Assembly (NCBI RefSeq): GCF_000699445.3
Contig: NC_067196.1
Span: 682,001 to 746,000, forward strand
DNA length: 64,000 nt
Reading direction: 5' to 3'
Source: Schistosoma haematobium
Lineage: Eukaryota > Platyhelminthes > Trematoda > Strigeidida > Schistosomatidae
Part shown: in pieces, positions 20,310 to 32,710 of the stretch
How positions within the stretch are numbered: position 1 is the first letter of the stretch
How the letters are laid out: each line of letters opens with the position of its first letter
Position numbers and translations under genes: made by a program
The notes under the pieces: model-generated
Databases searched by the model: none
What the model saw: the letters and a program-made list of their open reading frames with translations, nothing else
What the model was told of the DNA's origin: nothing

Positions 20310-20870
20310 CATGATCTGGAGAGGAGAGGAGATACTTTTCTACTGCAATATAGAAATGATAAACATTCTGTGACGGAGGAGACTCCATCAAAGCTATCAA
20401 AACGGCGAATTCTTCGTTCGAATATGAGGTGGTTGGAGTCTGCAAAAGTTACATATTACGGCGAAAATGATCTTCGACTAGCCACAGGGTTTGTGCTGAA
20501 GAATGTCGGAAAATCTATGGTGCGAATTCTAGATATCAATGATTTAAGTACACACAACCAACATGTTGATCAAATATAATTCCAATAACCAGGTGAGTCT
20601 GTTCCAAATACGGTTGTTAATTCTAATAATAATGAATACATTCTAGATAATACAGAGTCTTTATCCAATACACTGTCGAACAGGTACAGGATGGACTTAG
20701 GATGAAGACGTACAATCGATTACTGACAATTAGACTCCAACTTAATCTGTGCCGGATATGGTGTTTGAATGAACTCACGATCCTCTTGTACTTGTTGAAT
20801 GATTGATTTCGTATTCCATATACAGTACATTCCTTGATGCTCATCTAGTACTTCTCGATCCGATCACGTT
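20310..20870 (+). pseudogene. Ty3-like pol C-terminal remnant
   Basis: The frame from 20,310 to 20,579 gives KLSKRRILRSNMRWLESAKV, then GENDLRLATGFVLKNVGKSM and VRILDINDLSTHNQHVDQI. Together with the following shifted stretch (ESVPNTVVNSNNNEYILDNT, then RYRMDLG) it is the end of a schistosome LTR-retrotransposon polyprotein downstream of integrase. The same tail occurs inverted at 24,250-24,447. The ATG at 20,268 lies in an adjacent short-repeat fragment (ATTGCGATCATGAACCG), so it is not the true start. Confidence 0.6.
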
Positions 20871-21399
20871 ATTTCTGGGATTCCTCGTTTATACTGTAAT
20901 TCAAATACTCGTAATCAATTCACTGGTTAAAATATCCCTATATAATTCTTCATATTGATTAAGTCTTATTAATTCAACAATAAATCTTATGATGCGGTTC
21001 ATGTTGTAATTGATCATAAGAAGCTTGTATACATAGAATAATATAGCTGAATGAATTAGAAAGATTCATTACAATGACGATGGACTTCTTCACTGATTGA
21101 TTTTAACTAAGAAAATTACTACCAAAAACAGCATTTAACATCGGACTGATAGTTTAACCAATATAATATTAGTAGTTTGAGTTGATATAGAAGATATGGA
21201 AAAGTATGTAAACTTGGGTTGCTTAGGTGATATGTATTTGAATGTCAAGACCATAGGAGAATAAGCGATTGAACGTGACTCTTCTATACACAGACTTCAG
21301 TTTTGTAATGATAAGTTGCTATAGATTTGGCTGTTCTTCTTATATTGAATAAGATTTTGGATGGTGACTTACGTAGCGGGTGTTGTGTCTTGTGACATG
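20871..21399. other. Non-coding spacer
   Basis: Nothing recognised. Confidence 0.4.
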
Positions 21400-21760
21400 T
21401 TTATTATCAAGTGATAAGGTCACTCATCAGAATACGACTTATGCAATTTAAGTACTGTGCAAAACCAGTGACGTGTTGACTGGTACAATCAGCCTAGAGT
21501 CCTTATTGATCTTCTTCGTCTAGCCCTGCCTGTTGTTGAGACAAGAATATAGCTACCATTGCACGAATCATATATTTCAAACATACTTCGTCTATATACA
21601 AGCAAACCAGACCACATCATACCATAAAACAATAAATAACAATAATATACGATCAGACCCAAATGTGGCTGTGATTGTAAGAGACTGTAATTAATAAATT
21701 GGATATAACGTAAGAATAATGAATCGTATAATAATGGTCAATAAATCAAATGAAAGCTAA
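21400..21760 (+). repeat. Repeat B, third partial copy
   Basis: Shares ATCAAGTGATAAGGTC, CAGACCACATCAT and AATCGTATAATAATGGTCAA with 19,220-19,960 in the same order, but is more diverged. Confidence 0.5.
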
Positions 21761-22829
21761 TAATGAGGGGAATATGAATATATATATAATATAGTTACCT
21801 AATAGTTATACAATATGTATATATATAATAACAATCCATAAATAGATTCTATCGGTTACCATTCACATATTCTTCGTCCGGATACAACAACGGGGATGTG
21901 AATTTAAGTTGGCTATGTATTCAGGAATTAAGCTGCTGGCTGATTTGCACTACTCGTAAGATTTATCGAGGATTTGGACAACGAACCACTGTTGTTTATG
22001 TAATGAGTGAAATAAATTGCTATTCTCTTATTAGTTGATTGAACCTCTTATGCAATCATCATTCCTAATCATATCTCTTATGGTTTTATTCGGTAATCTG
22101 GTATTCATTTATCGTCTTAGTTCTTGATATATGTTCAGAGATTCTCCTGGATGTAACCTTCTCTATTTCCCATAGCAATTACTGAAAGAACAGATAGACG
22201 TGTTAAAATAATTGTGAACTAATTGTATAAGACATTTCCGATAATGAATTTGTCAAGGAGGACTGTTGGTACTTATTCCATGATAATTTCTTGAGCTTTA
22301 TATACTCAAAACAATGAATAATTTCAATGAACCAAATTGTGCGCTAATAAGCTTGATGGATTCAAGTTCTTCTGATACTATCCGTTGCATTATTGTATTC
22401 ATAACAACATAATCTAATCGATATCATCTTCATAACTTCATTTATTGATTACGTAATTAGTATCGATTTCATCAGTTTGTTTATCCGATGGGGAATATTC
22501 ATTTTTATACAGGATGATTGTAATTTGTTATGTAATAAACATTGTCATTGAATTTATTCTTACATCACCTGAATAAGTAGAGTATATAAAACGGATTTGT
22601 TGACGAGACTATAATTTATAGACGAACCAATCAGATATAAAATAACGAGTCACGAATTTCGGCCCGAAATTCATCCATATATTTGGCTAAATAGCGGTTT
22701 GGTATTATAGATGATCATGATGTCATTTCGTGATGAATAGCCTAAATCTAATTCCTAATCTTAACCATCAATTATAAGTCATAATTCTAGTTCGTCGCCC
22801 TGGTTTATAAACCATATTTGGTTCTAATT
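21761..22829. other. AT-rich non-coding
   Basis: A TA-rich tract at about 21,777-21,832; otherwise nothing recognised. Confidence 0.4.
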
Positions 22830-23095
22830 AGTACGTGGGTATTCTCAAGGTTACCCAAGCGTCGCTGAAAGGTCGTCCATAAACTAGAGTCTCACCGAAT
22901 TTCTTTATTAAACAACAGTAAGAACATGTCGAAGGCTCGAAGTATGGGTCGCCTAAGAAAACCACCTGCTTCGGTCTGAGGTCATGGGCAGTATCCCAGT
23001 CCACACACAAGTCGAATGATTAATGCGGCGCATACCTATTTGGTGCCTCCTCGTACCAATGTTTGTGTGTTTAAATAAATAAGTATTTAAAAAAC
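22830..23095 (-). repeat. Repeat A, partial copy
   Basis: AACCACCTGCTTCGGTCTGAG, GGGCAGTATCCCAGTCC, CACACAAGT and GTGTTTAAATAAATAAG correspond to 2995-3130. The 60-codon ORF in it is incidental. Confidence 0.6.
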
Positions 23096-23607
23096 CATAT
23101 TATTGTCATTTATTTATTGGTTTTAGACGTGTTCTTTTAACGAGGATCATGTGAAAACTAGGACCTGATGTCGTAATGGAGAACCGTGCGTTCCGTGAAA
23201 TTATGGAGTGTTTTATTGATGAATTGTTTGACAATCCCCACACACAATAGTCTATACCCTTCAGGTTCCATTAGAGATATACTACAATGTTGAAATTTAA
23301 TTGTCAACATTTCAAACTTCAGAGAATACTTGAAGAAATTCAACTGGATTAGGTTTGTTACGACATAACAGTATAATAAATATTAAACATGTTCTTTTTA
23401 TGTGCAATACATTCCTACATTTTCACCTCGTTTCCTTATAAAACTAATTGTTAGATCAGCCAAAAATGAGTAAACGTTTTTCAATTTCACTCTAACAGTC
23501 TCTTTAAATTATCATTATGGAATATGTATACATATTTTGGTGTATTCATTATAAAGTTAATTTTTACAAACTTCATCCCATTATCCACTTAGTTACTGAA
23601 TCCTGAT
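23096..23607. other. Non-coding spacer
   Basis: Nothing recognised. Confidence 0.4.
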
Positions 23608-23700
23608 AGCCACCTGAGATGCAGGCACATCCAGCTGACGAGTCTCAAATAAGACGAAGCGCGTCCTGGATTCCATTGCTGGTCACTATCCATTTTTCCT
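23608..23700 (+). repeat. SM-alpha-type fragment with covarying but broken hammerhead
   Basis: Hammerhead at about 23,621-23,679: stem I AUCCAG/CUGGAU is perfect, CUGACGAG is intact, and stem II is GUCU/AGAC, a compensated pair change relative to GUCC/GGAC. The junction GAAAC has lost two bases (GAAGCGCGUC), which collapses stem III. No tRNA head. Confidence 0.7.
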
Positions 23701-24244
23701 TAGAAAGTTGGTTATATTATGCATCAAAATTTTCAAGATTTTTGATTAATTACTTATTGAAAAGCTTTCACTAGCTTTATCCAGTATATCTGTGAATGAC
23801 CGTTTATGAAATGCTTGAGAAAAGCACATAATTATACGACTTTACGATTGAACTGGATTGACCAGCTTTGTAAACTATTACTCGAAATGTTCACGTGATC
23901 TTTGAGAACTAGATCTTTCAATCGGATTAATTAATTCGTTTTTATTCTTCAATTTAACGGTTTCCTGTATTGTTTAGTTTGTTAGAAACCTTCAATAGTA
24001 TGATTTTCTCTTCTAATTTCATGAAATCATTATTCAATGTAGATAATCCCATACTACTTTTTAAGGTGAATATAAATAGAACAATAAAATTCAATGTAAA
24101 TGAATAAGAATTTTGATCAAATAACCATAATTCTTATCATGAATTGGACAGCCATTGTTGTATAATTGACATCGGAGGGATCTTCTTGCATGAAGAGATT
24201 AGTTTCGGTAACCAATGACGCAGATGACACACTACGTATTTAAG
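23701..24244. other. Non-coding spacer
   Basis: Nothing recognised. Confidence 0.4.
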
Positions 24245-24480
24245 ACCATCTAGATAATATTCTTCAGGACATAAGAATATTGAAAGTGTCTGTAATCGAT
24301 TGCACGTCTTCTTCCTAAGTTCAACCTGTGTCTGTCCGACATTGTATGTGATGTAGACTCTGTATTATCTAGACTGCACTCATTAGTATTAGAATTAACA
24401 ACCGAAATCGGAACAGACTCACTTGCTTCCTCGGATTGTGTAATCATTATGTCGGTTGTGTACTGAAACCGGCGCTACCT
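24245..24480 (-). pseudogene. Ty3-like pol C-terminal remnant
   Basis: Minus frame with EASESVPISVVNSNTNECSL, then DNTESTSHTMSDRHRLNLGR, then RRAIDYRHFQ, the same tail as the plus-strand copy at 20,590-20,750. It lies in the same orientation as, and downstream of, the gag remnant at 24,797-25,640. One internally deleted element, lacking protease, RT, RNase H and integrase, would explain both. Confidence 0.6.
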
Positions 24481-24796
24481 AGAATTTAAAGCACAAATTT
24501 CCCAACACTATCCTCTCCCACGAAATAATGCTGGATCTTTATATCCCCAAGTTATGAATGATGTGGCTTTATTTAAAACATATTTCTCACATTGACTAGA
24601 GTAAACATTAGAAGTGAGCTCGTGATAAGGATAAACAAATGTTGATATAAAAATCATCCGAATTGTAATCAACATCGAGCTCATTTAGTACTTATGCTTT
24701 GCATTGAACAAGTTTACCACAAGAAACAAATGCATTATGAGGACAAATACTGCTTGATATAACATCAAGATTTGATTATTCTGAAATTGTCTCCTC

Positions 24797-25640
24797 TCAT
24801 TTATTAGGAATGTTATTGCAGAGCAAAGAATCATTAGAAAAATCAGCATCTTCCAAAACTACGTCAGGTTTTCGATCATGACTAGGTTCATTTAACAATT
24901 TTTTCCTCAGATTTGCAAGGAATTTCGTCAGAAATATGTGAATCATTAGGAAAAACCATATTTGGTACAATAACATGAGAAATCTGATAAGTTGACTGGT
25001 TAGAAACTGTTGTCTCGCAAAGATTCTGAGTTTCACTTAACTCTGAACTGCTATATGACTCAGAATTACAACACTTAATATTAGTGCAGTAAGATGAACA
25101 GTTGTATTACAAACTGGCTGAATATGTCCAATATCACCACATTTAAAGCACTCAGAATTACGAAATTTACATGAATTAAAAGAGTGGAACCTGCTACAGG
25201 ACAAGCATTGACCAGACTTGTGCCTATCTACGTGAACTGCATCGCAACTCCTCAATGAATTATCTGCATAGCCTTGAGTATGAACTGGGTTGTGATGACG
25301 CAATGCAGTGGAATTTTTCACATTCGCATGAATCATTTTACGAAATATTCCTATTTTACCACATTCGAAATTTGTATACTTGACATAGTCTAGCAGTAGA
25401 TCCTTGAGAGTTGTATAAGAAAGCGAAATGGGCTTTTCCGGTAAAGCCAGACTTTTTAATAATCCATATGCCTCTTTTCCGATGAATGTGAAGACGTGTG
25501 CTACAATGTTAACATCCTCATCATCTTCCTTGTTCATAGCACAGATTTAGAACCTTTCAAAGTAATCCTCAAAAGCATCAACATTGGAATGTTTGTCCAA
25601 CGGTACCATCACAGGCTCAACTGCGACGTCAATGTGATAT
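24797..25640 (-). pseudogene. LTR-retrotransposon gag remnant with two zinc knuckles
   Basis: From about 25,630 down, the minus strand reads EPVMVPLDKHSNVDAFEDYF, a stop near 25,545, then an open 166-codon stretch (25,537-25,037). It carries two nucleic-acid-binding knuckles: CLSCSRFHSFNSC (residues 111-123, CX2CX3HX4C) and CFKCGDIGHIQPVC (130-143, CX2CX4HX4C). After frameshifts the C-terminal part continues to 24,797 (HDRKPDVVLEDADFSND). Double CCHC knuckles are typical of Gag, which coats the RNA. Its Zn motif differs from the CHCC type of the 56-62 kb element, so this is a different LTR family. Stops and frameshifts show it is dead. Confidence 0.75.
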
Positions 25641-25779
25641 ATAGGAGTATTTTAATTATAGTACAAACTAACAATTCCAGAAATAACGTAATCGGATCAA
25701 GAAGTACTAGATAAACACAAGCGAATTTATTGTATTTAAAATTCGAATTCACGCATCCAACAAGTACAAAGGTATCATT

Positions 25780-25900
25780 ATTTCATTCAGTCACCACAAT
25801 GCGCACTGCTGAAGAGTCTCACAGTAAGACGGAACGATCGTCCACTGCTTCATGGTTTTCCACTGTGTTGTAGCTTCAATTGACTCATGATGTCAACTGT
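25780..25900 (+). repeat. Decayed hammerhead short repeat
   Basis: GCACTGCTGAAGAG at 25,802-25,815 keeps the left core. Stem II is GUCU/AGAC (compensated). GAAA has become GGAA, and the stem I right arm is CACUGC instead of CAGUGC. The body with CTTCAATTGACTCATGATG follows. Inactive by inspection. Confidence 0.65.
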
Positions 25901-26087
25901 TGAAATAAACAAAAGTGAGTTCAAGGTTGAATCATCAATGTTCATGTCAAATTTAAGAATCAACAAATACATAATCGTATTGCTTAAAACTCATTGAATT
26001 CAGTCAAAAATAACGATGCATGTGAAATAAACATATTGAATAAAGAGAGGATTCAAATTATTTGTCAACTTGATCGCTGGCAGCAAT

Positions 26088-27480
26088 GAAAGACAACTTT
26101 ATAATACCATCTATTGAATGAATTTAAGAATATTAATGACTGAAAATAAAATTAACGATCATAAAATCGACTCTTGTTGAAGTCTTAGTTGTCTAGTCGT
26201 TAAGAGTTCCACACCACTATGAAACATTTATTCAACACCTAATACTTGTCAATGTTTATTGAACTGAATGTCACTTAATGATGTTAGCCAATAATAAACT
26301 TCATTCAAATATACAAGTGTTTGCGAAAAACACGTTCTGTCTTTGAACAATTCGATACTCCCATTGCTATTCAATTTCCACTGGGAATTCCTTTTCTCAT
26401 TACCAAATCCCGTATCTCCAGTTACAGTCGTTTATAAAGACCACAGAAACCATTTCATTAGTAAAATTGTTTCATAAATAAATCACTAACTAACCACATG
26501 TAACAATATCAACTCTAGTGAATAAAAACAGAATGAAAAGAGACGCCGTTTAATGAATTTCAGTGTAACTATCTCATTCTCATACACTAAAACAGTTTCT
26601 TCTCTACTTCTATGAAGTGAAACGATGATCTCCTCTCTCAAGTTTTTGCTTATTTGACTTCATTCTGTGCTTGATCTCCTCCTTTTAATCCACCATGATC
26701 TATTCGTGAAGCAAGCGAATTACAAATTGTTCATTTCAATATTCTAAATTCCAGATTGTGAATAGCACTGTGTTCAAGTGTGGGAGTCAATATCAATTTC
26801 GAGATGCCGGTATGTCCAGATGACGTGTACCAAATAGGTCAAAACTCTCATCATGGATTCCATTGCCAGCCACTATCCATCTTTGCTTATACACACTTAA
26901 AATCATTGAGAAGAGTTTGATAATTCGACAAAACCATCAAAAGTACAATGAAGTTGAATGACAGATTGTTCGAAGATGTCAACCATGGGAAGGCGTTAAA
27001 TAGTGGTCACTAGGTGGCTAGAGAAAATATCTCACTCACAAGTGATAATTCTGAGATATGCCAGCCTTGTGTTTGTGTGTTTGCACGAATAGTATTCATT
27101 CTGAATTTGATCTCTTCCTTTTCGTTTGATTATCCATGATCGATTTCATTATATGTGGTTACTTGATAAGTTCTTATTCTTTCCTCAATAAATCATCTCA
27201 CTCTCTTGTCGCTTAATTGACCTGACTCGATATACATAGACCGATGTATTGAAATATCTTGCGTGTACTCTTCAGATTTCGAGTGAATATTTATGAATAT
27301 GCAAGACTGATCACTTTTAGTCTTCAATAACATCAAACTGGAAAACGCAAACGCTTACAAGTCAACCCATTATCTGTTGGATAAACAGGTGGTTATCTTG
27401 ACTCAGCATTTCAGTGAATAACGCGTTGATGTTTGAAGTGATTGTGTGATGAATTCGGTTGTCTGTATGGACATCAATAT
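26088..27480 (+). repeat. Dispersed repeat C, arm 1 of an inverted pair, includes an SM-alpha fragment
   Basis: Reverse-collinear with 40,135-40,985: GACTCTTGTTGAAGTCTTAG, AACTCTCATCATGGATTCCA, CAAGTGATAATTCTGAGATA, AACTGGAAAACGCAAACGC, ATTTCAGTGAATAACGCGTT. About 560 bp (26,273-26,835) are absent from the other arm. The missing segment ends inside the hammerhead of an SM-alpha copy (26,765-26,885), so the other arm probably suffered a deletion. Confidence 0.75.
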
Positions 27481-29860
27481 TAAGATGATTGTTCATCCTC
27501 CTGACGAGTCCTAAATGTAACATATAACGTACAACATGCAATCCATTGTAAGTCATTACTCAACTTTAAGAATTATTTGTGACCAAATGTAAATGATGAG
27601 ATAAATCACTCAGAATTGATAAATCAAAATTGAGGTTACTTAATTACAGTGGTCCAACAAATAAGATGGACTACAGAGTTTTTTAAGCAAATCATATTGC
27701 ATAATCCTATACATTCGTTCAACTCCTCTGATATACTGAATCATACTGTCTGACGCGTAATATCGAATTCATTTACATTTCACAAAGGGGTTTTTGTGCA
27801 AATTGTAATAATCATTGATAGTTTGTGACATTTTCATTCTTTTTGTTTTTCCTATATGGAACAGTATGTATTAGGTTTTTCACCATGGATAAGAGAATGG
27901 TCAACAAATCGCTTGACCAGCTTGTTATTATTCAGTTGTAGAATGTGTCAATCTAATCAAGTTGTTTTGTTGGACTTCATATTGAAACATCTACAAATTT
28001 ATATGATTTATCTAACAGAAACAATCCAGATCATACATATAATAGAGGTAACCATATTACCCAGATTAAATCTTCATTTCATCTATCTGATGATATGCCA
28101 GAACTATGATCAGATAGGTTCTGTTTTTCCTTTGAATTAGATTTAATGATGTTTCGCATTATATACACAAATAATAATCCATCTGAAGAATCGGTTCAGT
28201 GGTTGTTGTTAGATCTATCGAAGCGTCAAGGTCACTTGATTGTGATACGCGCGAAACCGAAGTTCCAAATCAACCATTTGTCTACAATAGCGGTTCTTTA
28301 TTGAATATTACACAAAATTTAGTTACAAATCTCACCTTGTGAGGTTTCTGGGGCGTTCAAACGCGTCGTTCAAGTGAGAAAATAAAAACGCTTCCTGTAA
28401 CAGTAAGATGAAGAATAATTATAACATACGATAGTACAAAGGACAGCTGATATCTGTGTCTAGATTTGACAACAGTTTATGAACAACCGAAACTCGAACC
28501 GAGAGCAAATCAATATGGAAATTGTTGCATTTAAACAAATGCATGAAACTGTAGACAACCGCCGCAGTGATTCAGGTATAGTAATTAAAATGATAAGTAC
28601 AAAAAACGTAATAAACATATGGGAACATTTCAGAATACCACACTACAACTTGCGCGACAACACAAGTGGAAACATTTTTGCAAAGGCAATTGCTTACTGA
28701 ATGAAAATAAGTAGTACAAAACCATATACAAAAGAGTGGAAAGGGAGTGAGTGGAATAATGTAAGACAAATTTAATAGTTATAAAATATAAAAACAACAA
28801 CAACAGCAATGTGGATTTGACAATGAATTCCATACATAGAGAGAAATATTACATGTGTCACTTTTATGCGTAGAGACTAAAATTGAAAGTATATGGATTA
28901 CTGATGCCTATGTAACTTATGAATTATTCATTGAATCCGCTTTCAAACAAACAAACAAGTGTCTGATTGTATAAATGAGTTTCAAGTGATGTATCCAATG
29001 AAGCCATGTATCCGGAGTTCACAACATGGTTCTAATATTGAATTGTTCATTGATTTACATGAATTAATGATCATGGTTCAGTGTAATCAATCCCAATTAT
29101 TCCCATAATTGACTTGGTGAAAGTGGACTTCAATAGTTAACTTTGCTGTCGATCACCATCTAAACTCCATAAACCCATAGAGGTAAAGAGTCTAAAACTG
29201 TTCAACGACTTTGGGTTTTCGTATCCTTCCATTATTGATATGCAAAATTATTGACAGTAATGGGAATTAACGAATAGATACCTAAGTATAATTGCGTTTA
29301 TAAAACGGTTATGTCTAGAATAATGGACAGCGAAGAAAATCCAACAAACACATCTGATCTTTTGTGAAGCTATTCAGCTAGATAAGTTCACATTCTACTG
29401 GTAAGGCCTTCATTCACACTTGTACTTAATGAATAATCTACTAGACTGATGAGACACAATGTCAATTAGCATGTTTAATCGGTGCGTATGTTTACGTTGT
29501 TGATATTCTCGGTTGTAGTTGATTAGGGTTGGTAATTGTCTTTTGATGACTTAAATTCAACAGACATAATTCATCTTTTTCTGGAGTATGACGATTTATA
29601 AAATGAGTAGATCACATCATGCGTGACGAAGAAAGATTCGTTACCCTCTGAAATTAATAACCTTCTCTTTCATTTTCATGAAAACTGAGAAATTGATCAT
29701 CTAAGCCACTCGCACATTAACTATCTGCATTCCAGTTCATACATTGAAAATAATCGGAGTTTTGTCGGTGGATTCATTCCCAAAAATGATTAATTGTGAT
29801 GTATCAGGTGATTACATTGTTCCATAAGCATTTCTTCTATTTGATTGAACTTCATCAAAT
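27481..29860. other. 2.4 kb non-coding with one CpG-richer patch
   Basis: No coding region recognised. The patch at 28,207-28,426 is bounded by TGTTAGATC and AATTATAACA and is richer in CpG than its surroundings. It could be a small LTR-like fragment, but no flanking duplication was seen. ORFs of 94 and 73 codons show no domain. Confidence 0.35.
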
Positions 29861-31079
29861 ATAGATACATTAAAGCGTATGGAAAAATGCTGAACATCCA
29901 TTCATATTTATCTGCATTACATTGTCGAGATCGAAACTATGAAATGACGATTCGGTACAGTAGTGAATGTCTTTGGTCCGCCATTCTTTACTAGAAAGTG
30001 GGTTGTGATGGTTGTTGAATTCTGAGAATAACATAACAGAATTAATTTCTTTTGGGAAGTTTATTATTAAGCCGGAGGGAAGTGGACAACCGTTGTATTC
30101 TTGTATTTGGGTTGACAACAAAGTGCAAGATCCTCGTGTCTTGTAATGTTTGTTCATCTTATTAACTGTTAGGCTGAAATTCACTTGCCTTTATCAACCA
30201 CTCCAGTCAATTTGTGAAATTATTATGACCACACTTCTTGCTAATAGTGAAGTTTTCCTCACAACCGGAATGGATAAACTCCGATGAGCACCGTTGTTCA
30301 GGGTAGCTGCAAATAATTCCGCTAGAAGTCATTCATTGTCGTTATATATAGAGAAATCATATACGAAGAGAAAAATGGTATGCAAACATTATCGATTTTC
30401 TTTATATAACCAAATTAGTCGGTCCGTTAAGTAGAACTACAAACATCCAAATCATCAAGATGTTCTCATTAACCAACCTTATACTCCTCTTTATTGCTTC
30501 AGATGCTTACCTTGATAAAAAATAATAGTTACATCAGACAATATTTTGGTTCAAGCAAAAAATGATTATTAGGTGAATTTGTTTCCCGACTCCATTTTGA
30601 GCCCAGCCTTGAATTCACATGACATCAAGTTCATAACCGTTGAGTACTGCCATGAGCATGATACTGTTCAGTTGTTGGTCCAGATGATGGCGAAATCACC
30701 AACCTCATCAAACATCATCGACGAATAATTGTATCAGTTCCTGAGTTTCGCAGTTCATTCTTGGTCGGATTTTTTCAGCTAATACCTTTTAATAACTTTG
30801 TCAATTAAAATTTTCACTATTTAATTCATTCTTATTGCGCTGCACTGTTTATCGATTTGTCATTGAGAAACAGCTAACACTATGTGAATGTAAATCAGGT
30901 CATATTATTCTTCATATCTAAAGAGTGAAACTATGTGTCGTTAGGCATTAATCAATAGCCACAAATTTAACATTTCTGCACTTTTAAATTCCTCACTAAT
31001 AATCTGCCGAAATTTCAAGTCTGCTGACGTCTTTTTTTGCACAACGATTAGGTTGAAATTATGATGAAAAGTACAACGG
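29861..31079. other. Non-coding, no supported gene
   Basis: A 104-codon minus ORF (29,870-30,184) has no recognisable domain and no duplicate in the window, and I do not call it. Nothing else seen. Confidence 0.35.
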
Positions 31080-31400
31080 CCGTCTAATTAATCTCCTTTG
31101 ACTCATCTCACCGCATCGAAGAAATCAAAGGCAAGAAACTTGGATACGTTAGAGCGTTCGATCACTAATTGATGTTCATGCAGGCGAAGATGAAGAGCCC
31201 ATCCGCTTTGTCCGATGTAGTGATGTTCACAGTTAGCGCAATTGATTTTGTATATGATGTTTGAGTTTACTTTTGTGAATTCATCCTTTGGTTTGCTTAG
31301 TATTTGTTGTAGTATTTATGTTGATTTGTGTACTATGCCTATTCTGAAAGGCCTCAACAACCTCATTGTAGTTCCTTTATGTGGTCCAAAGATAACAGAC
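31080..31400 (-). pseudogene. PLE endonuclease fragment, separate lineage
   Basis: Minus strand reads RLLRPFRIGIVHKS, ILQQILSKPKDEFTKVNSN, IIYKINCANCEHHYIGQSGW and ALHLRLHEHQ. This is the GIY-YIG start with its CxxC pair, the YIG block, and the R..EH block. The CxxC spacing and the surrounding residues differ from the 10.9 and 51.6 kb copies, so a second PLE lineage is likely. Short, with shifts; not functional. Confidence 0.7.
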
Positions 31401-31529
31401 GAGTAAATTACAAACAATTCTCTATCTATAAACAGTTTAATTCATTCACTTAATGATTACGTAAACTGCTGTTGCATTGGATCGAATACTGAAGGAAATG
31501 TGACATTTAAGACTTCTACGAAGTATAGC

Positions 31530-31557
31530 TACTACTACTACTACTACTACTACTACG
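31530..31557 (+). repeat. (ACT)n microsatellite
   Basis: About nine ACT units. Confidence 0.9.
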
Positions 31558-31779
31558 ATACATTTAATTTTGTTGTATAATGATTGAATAAATCGATTTC
31601 TATATTCTCACTATATTATGAGCATTTGTTGGACCTATCATCCAGAAGTTTTATTAATTCTAAATTGTTGTTACTCGATTAAAAATCTTTCAAAGACAGG
31701 TCAGTGAAATACTGAAGAAACTAATCTATTAATCAAGTTACTGAAGACCTTTCAGAAGGTTGTACCCAATCTTAGAGTT

Positions 31780-31843
31780 GATATTTAGTCTGGCTGACAA
31801 GTCCTAAACAGGACGAAACGCTGGTACTGAGTCAGCCTGCAAG
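31780..31843 (+). ncRNA. Hammerhead-like motif, G8 mutated
   Basis: CUGACAA (31,794-31,800) replaces CUGANGA, stem II GUCC/GGAC (31,801-31,804 and 31,811-31,814) is perfect, GAAAC follows, and stem III AC/GU closes a GCUG loop before a GUA triplet. The G8 to A change should abolish cleavage. Stem I is weak. Not clearly part of the other short-repeat copies. Confidence 0.5.
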
Positions 31844-32288
31844 CCAAATCTCAACCTTTTCCTACGTAACTTGTGTGATAATGGTTTAATCGATACAATT
31901 TATGAAGGATGCACATATGCCAAACAGGACTGATCAAGTTTCAACAAAAACATAGTTCAAACCATTACAAACACAGCTTGGTATTAAAAGTAAGATCTCA
32001 CTGATCGTTACAGAACATTCACTAGCATAACTTATCGTCGACATAAAATTGATTGCAATCCACAAAATATTCAATATTATCAGTACATATTGTCATTATC
32101 GTCTCATTCCGTTAGTTCGCTAACACTATCATTAAAAAGAGCACATTAGACGCTGTGCTAACATAAGTTTCTCCCACCTGACTCTTCCCCTCATTATTTT
32201 CATCATCAATATCATAATCCTGAAAACATCCATAACAAACTTCTATCTCATTATTTGTGAACGAGAAAACGCATTATGCATACATATA
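31844..32288. other. Non-coding spacer
   Basis: Nothing recognised. Confidence 0.4.
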
Positions 32289-32505
32289 TAACTGGTTTTC
32301 CTGACTCTTTCCACCATTTTCTCCGCAAAAGATTTTGATCAGGTTCGATAATGGCTATTAACAGTTTCCAGGATATCTGTTCCGTGCGATTTGAGACTCG
32401 TTATGTCAGTTGTTCTGTATTTCAGTGTTATTGTTCACATTGAGATTGAAACCGAATATCGTTCATTTCAAACCTCAATGCATTATCCACCAAGATATTG
32501 AACTT
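32289..32505 (+). repeat. Dispersed repeat D, copy 1
   Basis: Direct match, about 90 percent by eye, with 54,530-54,745: CACCATTTTCTCCGCAAAAG, GTTCTGTATTTCAGTGTTAT, ACCGAATATCGTTCATTTCA. No coding content is conserved between the two. Confidence 0.75.
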
Positions 32506-32604
32506 CGGTTTCCCGTTCAGAAGCATAACCTGTTGACCAATGTGTCGGCCGGAATTCAATGGTGTTTATGTCTAACATCAACGAATGCACGATGTTGCGC
32601 GTTC

Positions 32605-32710
32605 GTCCGCCATGATGAGGAGTACCATACTATGACAAAATGATCGTCCAGTACTTAAAGGTTTTGCATGATGGGCTAGCTTTGATCGACTCATGAATTC
32701 AACTGTTAAA
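32605..32710 (+). repeat. Decayed hammerhead short repeat
   Basis: ATGATGAGGAGTACCATACT, ACAAAATGATCGTCCAGTAC and the GCTTTGATCGACTCATGA body match the 18.4/39.1 kb unit with several core mutations (GAAA destroyed). Confidence 0.55.

Noticed and set aside
28207..28426. 220-bp TGTTA...TAACA block as an LTR
   Set aside because: No target duplication, no primer site, no second copy; kept only as a note in the spacer entry.
29870..30184. 104-codon minus ORF
   Set aside because: No recognisable motif and no supporting context.
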